Assembly (NCBI RefSeq): GCF_001750725.1
Contig: NZ_CP017279.1
Coordinates: 4,154,001 to 4,218,000 of the forward strand
Direction: 5' to 3'
DNA from: Enterobacter ludwigii
GTDB taxonomy: Bacteria; Pseudomonadota; Gammaproteobacteria; Enterobacterales; Enterobacteriaceae
Length of the DNA stretch: 64,000 nt
Part shown: positions 57,937 through 64,000 of the stretch, piece after piece
How positions within the stretch are numbered: position 1 is the stretch's first letter
Layout of the letters: every line of letters begins with the position of its first letter
Notes under the pieces: model-generated
What the model saw: only the letters and a program-made list of their open reading frames with translations
Told to the model about the DNA's origin: nothing
Database searches by the model: none
Made by a program: the position numbers and the translations under genes

Positions 57937-59018
57937 TGCAGGCGTTTGGCGTTCTTGACCGCTATATCGGTAAAACTATTTTTTCCACCATCATGATGAC
58001 GTTGTTCATGCTGGTGTCGCTCTCCGGCATTATCAAATTTGTCGATCAGTTGAAAAAAGCCGGGCAGGGGAGCTATGACGCGCTGGGTGCGGGCATGTAT
58101 ACCCTGCTCAGCGTGCCAAAAGATGTGCAGATCTTCTTCCCGATGGCAGCCCTGCTGGGTGCGCTGTTGGGCTTAGGGATGCTGGCACAGCGCAGTGAAC
58201 TGGTTGTTATGCAGGCTTCGGGCTTCACCCGTATGCAGGTTGCGCTGTCGGTGATGAAAACCGCGATCCCGCTGGTGCTATTGACCATGGCAATTGGTGA
58301 GTGGGTGGCACCGCAGGGTGAGCAGATGGCGCGTAACTATCGTGCGCAGGCGATGTACGGTGGTTCATTGCTCTCAACGCAGCAAGGGTTGTGGGCAAAA
58401 GATGGTGACAGCTTCGTCTATATCGAACGTGTGAAGGGCGATGACGAACTGGGGGGCGTGAGTATTTACACCTTCAATAACGATCGTCGTTTGCTCTCCG
58501 TGCGTCACGCCTCTTCGGCCAAGTTTGACGCCGAGCATAAGCAGTGGCGGTTGTCGCAGGTGGATGAGTCAGACCTGACCGATCCAAAACAGATCTCCGG
58601 CTCTCAGACGGTGTCGGGCATGTGGAAAACCAAACTCACGCCGGACAAACTCGGCGTGGTGGCGTTGGATCCTGACGCTCTCTCCATCAGTGGTTTGCAC
58701 AACTACGTGAAATACCTGAAGTCGAGCGGACAGGACGCCGGACGTTATCAGCTCAACATGTGGAGCAAAATCTTCCAGCCGTTGTCCGTGGCGGTGATGA
58801 TGCTGATGGCACTGTCGTTTATCTTTGGCCCGTTGCGTAGCGTGCCGATGGGCGTGCGCGTGGTGACCGGGATCAGCTTCGGCTTTGTGTTCTACGTTCT
58901 CGATCAGATCTTCGGCCCGCTGACGCTGGTTTATGGTATTCCGCCTGTTATCGGCGCGCTGCTGCCGAGCGCCAGCTTCTTCCTGATCAGCCTCTGGCTG
59001 ATGCTGAAACGCTCCTGA
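57936..59018 (+). CDS. lptG: LptG, lipopolysaccharide export permease
   Basis: Partner of LptF in LptB2FGC. 360 residues, as in E. coli. Same layout: spans at about 15-35, 65-85, 100-120, a jellyroll domain (about 130-260), then three spans. It is translationally coupled to lptF (TAATG). In E. coli it converges with yjgR; here the next gene is arcB, on the same strand, 135 bases on. Confidence 0.97.
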   Translation: MQAFGVLDRYIGKTIFSTIMMTLFMLVSLSGIIKFVDQLKKAGQGSYDALGAGMYTLLSVPKDVQIFFPMAALLGALLGLGMLAQRSELVVMQASGFTRMQVALSVMKTAIPLVLLTMAIGEWVAPQGEQMARNYRAQAMYGGSLLSTQQGLWAKDGDSFVYIERVKGDDELGGVSIYTFNNDRRLLSVRHASSAKFDAEHKQWRLSQVDESDLTDPKQISGSQTVSGMWKTKLTPDKLGVVALDPDALSISGLHNYVKYLKSSGQDAGRYQLNMWSKIFQPLSVAVMMLMALSFIFGPLRSVPMGVRVVTGISFGFVFYVLDQIFGPLTLVYGIPPVIGALLPSASFFLISLWLMLKRS

Positions 59019-59027
59019 CATACCTCT

Positions 59028-59055
59028 CCTCGCTTCCGGAGAACCGGAAGCGAGG
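59028..59055. terminator. Hairpin after lptG
   Basis: Perfect 12-base stem CCTCGCTTCCGG / CCGGAAGCGAGG with an AGAA loop, nine bases after the lptG stop. The T-content after it is moderate (CTAATCTCCTGTTT). It should limit read-through of lptFG into arcB. Confidence 0.75.
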
Positions 59056-59153
59056 CTAATCTCCTGTTTCACCCCGCACTTTTTCTCACAACCTTCAACG
59101 CCCCGCCGCGAATTTGAGTATTATTGAGCGATAAAGTCGTGAAGGGATCCTCT

Positions 59154-61487
59154 ATGAAGCAAATTCGAATGCTGGCCCAGTACTACGTCGATCTGATGAT
59201 GAAGCTTGGGCTGGTGCGTTTCTCCATGCTGCTGGCACTGGCGCTGGTCGTTCTGGCCATTGTCGTGCAGATGGCCGTAACCATGGTTCTGCACGGTCAG
59301 GTCGAGAGTATCGACGTGATCCGCTCCATCTTCTTTGGCTTGCTGATTACACCCTGGGCGGTCTATTTCCTCTCCGTGGTGGTTGAACAACTGGAGGAGT
59401 CCCGTCAGCGCCTGTCAAAATTGGTCGATAAACTGGAAGAGATGCGCGATCGCGATCTGAAGCTCAACGTTCAGCTAAAGGATAATATCGCCCAACTGAA
59501 CCAGGAGATTTCGGATCGTGAGAAGGCGGAGGCTGAGCGCCAGGCGACGCTGGAGCAGCTGAAAATCGAAATGAAAGAGCGCGAGGTGACGCAGATCCAG
59601 CTTGAGCAGCAATCCTCTTTCTTGCGCTCGTTCCTTGATGCATCACCGGATCTGGTTTTCTACCGTAATGAAGATAAAGAGTTTTCCGGGTGTAACCGGG
59701 CGATGGAACTGCTGACCGGGAAGAGCGAGAAGCAGCTGATTCACCTGAAGCCGCAGGACGTATACTCCGAAGAGGCGGCCGCCAAAGTGATGGAGACGGA
59801 CGAAAAAGTGTTCCGTCATAACGTTTCGCTGACCTATGAACAGTGGCTGGATTACCCCGACGGGCGCAAAGCCTGCTTTGAGATCCGGAAGGTGCCGTAC
59901 TACGACCGCGTGGGGAAACGCCACGGTCTGATGGGGTTTGGCCGCGATATCACCGAGCGTAAGCGCTATCAGGATGCCCTTGAACGTGCCAGCCGCGATA
60001 AAACCACCTTCATCTCCACCATCAGCCATGAACTGCGTACGCCACTTAACGGAATTGTCGGCCTGAGCCGCATTCTGCTGGACACCGATCTCACCGCAGA
60101 ACAGGAAAAATACCTTAAAACCATCCATGTCTCAGCGGTCACGCTGGGGAATATCTTCAACGATATTATCGATATGGATAAGATGGAACGCCGCAAAGTG
60201 CAGCTTGATAACCAGCCGGTTGATTTCACCGGTTTCCTTGCCGATCTGGAAAACCTGTCTGGCTTGCAGGCGCAACAGAAGGGGCTGAGCTTTGTCATGG
60301 ATCCCACGCTGCCGCTGCCGCACAAGGTGGTTACCGACGGCACGCGTCTGCGCCAGATCCTGTGGAACCTTATCAGCAATGCGGTCAAATTTACCCAGAA
60401 GGGGCAGGTCTCGGTACGTATTCGCTATGACCAGGGCGACATGCTGCACTTTGAGGTGGAAGACTCCGGCATTGGGATTCCGCAGGAAGAGCAGGACAAA
60501 ATATTTGCGATGTACTATCAGGTGAAGGACAGCAACGGCGGCAAGCCCGCGACCGGCACAGGAATTGGTCTGGCGGTGTCTAAACGCCTTGCGAAGAGCA
60601 TGGGCGGTGATATTACCGTCGCCAGCCATCCGGGCAAAGGCTCAACCTTCACGTTGACGGTGCACGCGCCGGCGGTGGCGGAAGAGGTGGAAGATACCTT
60701 CGAAAACGACGATATGCCGCTGCCTGCGCTGCATGTCCTGCTGGTGGAAGATATTGAGCTTAACGTAATTGTCGCACGCTCTGTCCTGGAAAAACTGGGC
60801 AACAGTGTAGATGTGGCGATGACCGGTAAAGCCGCGCTGGAGATGTTTAAGCCGGGTGAATATGATCTCGTTCTGCTGGATATTCAGTTGCCGGACATGA
60901 CCGGGCTGGATATTTCCCGTGAACTGACGAGCCAGTACGCTGCCGACGAACTGCCGCCGCTGGTGGCGTTGACGGCGAACGTGCTGAAAGATAAAAAAGA
61001 GTACCTCGATGCCGGTATGGATGATGTACTTAGCAAGCCGCTGGCGGTGCCTGCCCTGACCGCCATGATCAAGAAGTTCTGGGATACCCATGATGAAGAG
61101 GAGAACACCATGACGTCTGTGGATAGTGCGAAAGCCCAAACGATACTCGATACCGCGATGCTGGAGCAGTACATCGATCTGGTTGGTCCAAAACTGATTA
61201 CCGACGGTCTGGCGGTATTTGAAAAAATGATGCCGGGCTATCTGAGCGTGCTGGAGTCAAATCTGACAGCGCGGGATCAGAAAGGCATTGTGGAAGAAGG
61301 GCATAAAATCAAAGGCGCGGCCGGCTCGGTCGGCTTACGTCACCTGCAGCAGCTGGGACAACAGATTCAGTCACCTGATTTACCTGCCTGGGAAGATAAC
61401 GTAGGTGATTGGGTTGAAGAGATGAAACAAGAGTGGCAGAACGATGTGGCGGTGCTTAAAGCCTGGGTGGACGCCAGAAAAAAATGA
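59154..61487 (+). CDS. arcB: ArcB, aerobic respiration sensor kinase
   Basis: Hybrid kinase that senses quinone redox state and phosphorylates ArcA. The start at [13 protein letters not shown] gives 777 residues (778 in E. coli). Two membrane spans lie at about 22-43 and 58-77, a leucine-rich coiled coil at about 80-148, a PAS domain at about 155-270, the H1 phosphorylation motif [10 protein letters not shown] at about 291, ATPase domain, receiver with LLDIQLPD (Asp near 576), and a C-terminal HPt domain with [12 protein letters not shown] (His near 717). Gene order is disturbed upstream: it no longer follows yhcC. Confidence 0.97.
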   Translation: MKQIRMLAQYYVDLMMKLGLVRFSMLLALALVVLAIVVQMAVTMVLHGQVESIDVIRSIFFGLLITPWAVYFLSVVVEQLEESRQRLSKLVDKLEEMRDRDLKLNVQLKDNIAQLNQEISDREKAEAERQATLEQLKIEMKEREVTQIQLEQQSSFLRSFLDASPDLVFYRNEDKEFSGCNRAMELLTGKSEKQLIHLKPQDVYSEEAAAKVMETDEKVFRHNVSLTYEQWLDYPDGRKACFEIRKVPYYDRVGKRHGLMGFGRDITERKRYQDALERASRDKTTFISTISHELRTPLNGIVGLSRILLDTDLTAEQEKYLKTIHVSAVTLGNIFNDIIDMDKMERRKVQLDNQPVDFTGFLADLENLSGLQAQQKGLSFVMDPTLPLPHKVVTDGTRLRQILWNLISNAVKFTQKGQVSVRIRYDQGDMLHFEVEDSGIGIPQEEQDKIFAMYYQVKDSNGGKPATGTGIGLAVSKRLAKSMGGDITVASHPGKGSTFTLTVHAPAVAEEVEDTFENDDMPLPALHVLLVEDIELNVIVARSVLEKLGNSVDVAMTGKAALEMFKPGEYDLVLLDIQLPDMTGLDISRELTSQYAADELPPLVALTANVLKDKKEYLDAGMDDVLSKPLAVPALTAMIKKFWDTHDEEENTMTSVDSAKAQTILDTAMLEQYIDLVGPKLITDGLAVFEKMMPGYLSVLESNLTARDQKGIVEEGHKIKGAAGSVGLRHLQQLGQQIQSPDLPAWEDNVGDWVEEMKQEWQNDVAVLKAWVDARKK

Positions 61488-61599
61488 CCCCGGCTTAACC
61501 GGGGTGCGCGAATACTGCGCCAACACCAGGGAAATTGTGGCTGCGCCTGTTTTTTTGTGTTGTTTTCGTATGGACGCCGCCTGAAAATTTAGGCCGCAC
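61478..61599 (-). ncRNA. arcZ: ArcZ, Hfq-dependent small RNA
   Basis: On the minus strand a 122-base segment begins GTGCGGCCT and ends with the conserved seed and tail: TTTCCCTGGTGTTGGCGCAG, TATTCGCGCACCCCGG, a CCCCGG/CCGGGG terminator hairpin and seven T. This 3' half is identical, from memory, to E. coli ArcZ, the processed form that activates rpoS and represses motility targets. Upstream are TATCTT (complement of 61606-61611) and GTAACA (complement of 61629-61634). The location between arcB and elbB, antisense to both, is that of E. coli. The last ten bases overlap the arcB 3' end. The 5' half looks more divergent. Confidence 0.92.
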
Positions 61600-61718
61600 G
61601 CAAATAAGATAGCAAATCTTAAATGGTTTGTTACAGGAATCAGTGAAATGTGTGAAGCATAGCGTTTTAATCAAAATTAATTATGTGCTTCAGCGAGTTG
61701 CAGAGAAGGATCGTCATG

Positions 61719-62372
61719 ATGAAAAAGATTGGTGTCGTACTGAGCGGATGTGGCGTTTACGATGGTTCTGAGATACACGAAGCCGTCATCACATTGCTGG
61801 CCCTGGCAAGAGAGGGGGCTGAAGTCATTTGCTTCGCGCCAGACAAAAATCAGGCTGATGTCATTAATCATCTGACCGGGGAGCCGATGGCGGAAACCCG
61901 TAACGTCCTGATTGAAGCCGCGCGTATTGCGCGTGGCGAAATTCATCCTCTGATTCAGGCGGACGCGGCAGAGCTTGATGCGTTAATTGTGCCGGGCGGG
62001 TTTGGGGCGGCTAAAAACCTCAGCACGTTTGCCACGCAAGGCGCCGGGTGTCAGGTTGATCCGCATTTAAAAGCATTATCACAGGCCATGCATGCGGCGG
62101 GTAAACCGCAGGGCTTTATCTGTATCGCTCCGGCCATGCTTCCGACAATTTTTGATTTCCCGCTGCGCCTGACCATCGGGACCGATATTGATACAGCGGA
62201 AATCATCGAGGAGATGGGAGGCGAGCATATCCCTTGTCCGGTGGATGACATTGTGGTGGATGAAGACAATAAAATCGTCACCACACCCGCGTATATGCTG
62301 GCGCAGACTATCGCGGAAGCCGCTTCAGGCATTGAAAAGCTGGTGGCCAGAGTGCTGGTGCTGACTGAATGA
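61719..62372 (+). CDS. elbB: ElbB, DJ-1/PfpI-family glyoxalase III-like protein
   Basis: Member of the DJ-1/PfpI superfamily; the E. coli protein has weak glyoxalase activity and was isolated as a sigma cross-reacting protein and for effects on isoprenoid synthesis. The start at [18 protein letters not shown] gives 217 residues, as in E. coli; an ATG one codon earlier is equally placed relative to the AGAAGGA box. The nucleophile-elbow Cys is in [11 protein letters not shown] (about residue 138). mtgA starts inside its last four bases. Confidence 0.94.
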   Translation: MKKIGVVLSGCGVYDGSEIHEAVITLLALAREGAEVICFAPDKNQADVINHLTGEPMAETRNVLIEAARIARGEIHPLIQADAAELDALIVPGGFGAAKNLSTFATQGAGCQVDPHLKALSQAMHAAGKPQGFICIAPAMLPTIFDFPLRLTIGTDIDTAEIIEEMGGEHIPCPVDDIVVDEDNKIVTTPAYMLAQTIAEAASGIEKLVARVLVLTE

Positions 62373-63094
62373 GGCGTCAATTCGCCGCAGGCGCCTGGGT
62401 AAAACGTATTCTTTGGCGTGCCGTGCTGGTGCTGGCGGTGTTCTGGGGCGGCGGACTGGCATTATTCAGCATTCTGCCGGTTCCGTTTTCTGCCGTGATG
62501 GTTGAGCGTCAGCTGAGCGCGTGGTTCACCGGTGACTTCAGCTATGTTGCCCACTCTGACTGGGTGAGCACAGATGAAATCTCCCCGTGGATGGGGCTGG
62601 CGGTGATAGCGGCGGAGGATCAGAAATTCCCGGAGCACTGGGGGTTTGACGTGGCGGCAATCGAGAAAGCGCTCGCCCATAACGAACGCCATGAAAACCG
62701 CGTGCGCGGCGCATCGACGCTGTCACAACAGACGGCCAAAAACCTGTTTTTGTGGGATGGCCGTAGCTGGGTGCGAAAAGGGCTGGAAGCCGGATTGACC
62801 CTGGGGATGGAAACGGTCTGGAGCAAGAAACGTATTCTGACGGTCTATCTGAACATTGCCGAGTTTGGTGATGGCGTGTTTGGTGTCGAAGCCGCGTCGC
62901 AGAGATATTTCAATAAACCTGCCAGCCGGCTGAGCCTCTCTGAAGCTGCGCTGTTGGCCGCGGTCTTGCCTAACCCAATTCGCTTTAAGGCTGATGCCCC
63001 CTCAGGCTATGTGCGAAACCGACAGGCGTGGATCATGCGCCAGATGCGGCAGCTGGGAGGAGAAGGGTTTATGGCGAGAAATAAATTGATGTAA
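62369..63094 (+). CDS. mtgA: MtgA, monofunctional peptidoglycan glycosyltransferase
   Basis: Polymerises lipid II into glycan strands; GT51 family without a transpeptidase domain. 241 residues, near the E. coli length. An N-terminal membrane span lies at about 16-36; catalytic motif 1 is [16 protein letters not shown] (about residues 78-93), motif 2 [16 protein letters not shown], and motif 3 RKGLEAGLT. The ATG overlaps the elbB stop (ATGA), so the two are coupled. Confidence 0.96.
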   Translation: MRRQFAAGAWVKRILWRAVLVLAVFWGGGLALFSILPVPFSAVMVERQLSAWFTGDFSYVAHSDWVSTDEISPWMGLAVIAAEDQKFPEHWGFDVAAIEKALAHNERHENRVRGASTLSQQTAKNLFLWDGRSWVRKGLEAGLTLGMETVWSKKRILTVYLNIAEFGDGVFGVEAASQRYFNKPASRLSLSEAALLAAVLPNPIRFKADAPSGYVRNRQAWIMRQMRQLGGEGFMARNKLM

Positions 63095-63120
63095 GGCGGG
63101 TAAGCGTAGCGCTACCCGCC
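63095..63120. repeat. REP-type palindrome between mtgA and npr
   Basis: GGCGGGTA...TACCCGCC surrounds the same GTAGCGCTAC core as the element near 55031. It starts at the mtgA stop, in a 38-base convergent gap, and is likely the only transcription barrier between mtgA and npr. Confidence 0.75.
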
Positions 63121-63132
63121 ATGAAAGAGGCG

Positions 63133-63405
63133 TTAGTCTTCGTCAAACCCGGCGTTAAACAGCGCAATCACCGCCGCCAGCGCTTCCTCTTCCTGTGGAC
63201 CGGTAGCTTCTACTTCAATCTGGCGGCCTTTGGCGGAGTCCAGCATCAGTAGCGCAATTACGCTGTTCGCTTCCGCCTCGGTACCTTCATCGTTACGCAG
63301 CAGAACTTCTGCATCGAAACCCTGCATCAGCTCAAACAGTTTCATCGCCGGACGTGCATGCATGCCCAGCTTATTGGTGATCTCAACGGTTTGTTTTACG
63401 GTCAT
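63133..63405 (-). CDS. ptsO: NPr, nitrogen-PTS phosphocarrier
   Basis: HPr-like carrier (npr/ptsO) that takes phosphate from PtsP and passes it to PtsN, tuning potassium and nitrogen functions. 90 residues, as in E. coli; the phosphorylated His16 is in [17 protein letters not shown]. Its ATG overlaps the rapZ stop (ATGA), so it is the last gene of the rpoN-hpf-ptsN-rapZ-npr cluster. Confidence 0.97.
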
Positions 63406-64000
63406 GTTTTACGTTTTTCCAGCGTGCGATGACGGGACTGAACGTTCTTTCCGCGTGAACGGAAATAGTCGGCCAGCTGTTCGGCGATATAGACCGAACG
63501 ATGTTTACCGCCGGTACAGCCAATCGCTACGGTCAGGTAGCTACGGTTGTTTGTCTCCAGCATAGGTAACCATAGCTCAAGGTAGCTTCGCGTCTGGTAG
63601 ATAAAATTGTGAACTTCTGTGTGTCTGTCGAGGAAGGCCGCGACGGGCTTATCGAGACCGGTCATTGGACGCAGCTTCGGATCCCAGTGCGGGTTCGGCA
63701 GGAAGCGCACGTCGAAAACATAATCCGCATCGATAGGAATACCGTGCTTAAAGCCGAACGACTCGAACACCATCGTCAGTTCACGCTCGCGTTTGCCCAG
63801 TAAACGGGTACGCAGCATTTCCGCCAGCTCATGCACGGACATTTCGGACGTATCGACAATCAGGTCAGCACGGGAACGCAGCGGTTCCAGCAGATCGCTC
63901 TCTTCGTCGATAGCACTTTCCAGCGAGAGGTTCTTGCTGGAAAGCGGGTGCAAACGACGGGTATCGCTGTAGCGACGGATCAGAGTATTGCGGTCTGCAT
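63402..64000 (-). CDS. rapZ: RapZ, RNase adaptor for GlmZ decay (5' end beyond window)
   Basis: Binds the sRNAs GlmY and GlmZ and presents GlmZ to RNase E, thus setting glucosamine-6-phosphate synthase levels. The frame runs open to base 64000, covering about the last 198 of 284 residues; the N-terminal Walker A domain is outside the window. The first visible residues [18 protein letters not shown] match E. coli. The C-terminal RNA-binding domain includes [17 protein letters not shown] and the basic tail [11 protein letters not shown]. Confidence 0.96.

Overview
The window is an ordinary-looking enterobacterial core chromosome. Most proteins can be recognised by sequence as orthologues of E. 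coli genes. The gene set (aroQ and msrPQ beside accBC, a one-chain ATP-dependent dihydroxyacetone kinase, REP-type palindromes) points to Enterobacter or a close relative such as Lelliottia, Leclercia or Kosakonia. This genus call is an inference. There is no phage, insertion sequence, CRISPR array, rRNA or tRNA.

Layout. 1-4702 (minus strand): accC (cut by the window edge), accB, aroQ, msrQ, msrP, acuI. 4885-17151 (plus): csrD, mreBCD, a Maf pyrophosphatase, rng, yhdP, tldD, i.e. shape determination, envelope and RNA turnover. 17203-25676: a yagU-like gene, the aaeR / aaeXAB aromatic-acid efflux locus, a succinate-semialdehyde dehydrogenase, an orphan barstar-like gene, two tandem yhcN-type genes, and argR behind its double ARG box. 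26074-34075: mdh, degS, degQ, zapG, zapE, rplM-rpsI, sspAB. 34456-38951: a four-gene chaperone-usher fimbrial operon, sitting where E. coli carries the sialic-acid (nan) genes and yhcADEF. 39058-44946: gltBD on the minus strand, followed by a long regulatory gap and the divergent radical-SAM gene yhcC.

The most unusual feature is gene order after yhcC. In E. coli yhcC is followed directly by arcB. Here a 12.5-kb block (yjgR, dhaK, ahr, yjgM, valS, holC, pepA, lptF, lptG; about 46550-59018) lies between them. In E. coli its members belong to the distant valS-pepA-lptFG region. The block is circularly permuted relative to E. coli: lptG and yjgR, neighbours there, are its two ends here. The left junction is so tight that the 3' ends of yhcC and yjgR overlap by 21 bases. 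After the block the usual order resumes: arcB, the sRNA gene arcZ (antisense, recognised by its conserved 3' half), elbB, mtgA, npr and rapZ (cut by the window end).

Regulatory signals readable from sequence include several bidirectional terminators, a subunit/chaperone attenuator in the fimbrial operon, ARG boxes at argR, CRP-like sites at aaeR/aaeX and upstream of gltB, promoters for aroQ-accBC and csrD, the rplM leader, and REP/BIME palindromes. Comparisons with E. coli are from memory; no alignment or database search was run.
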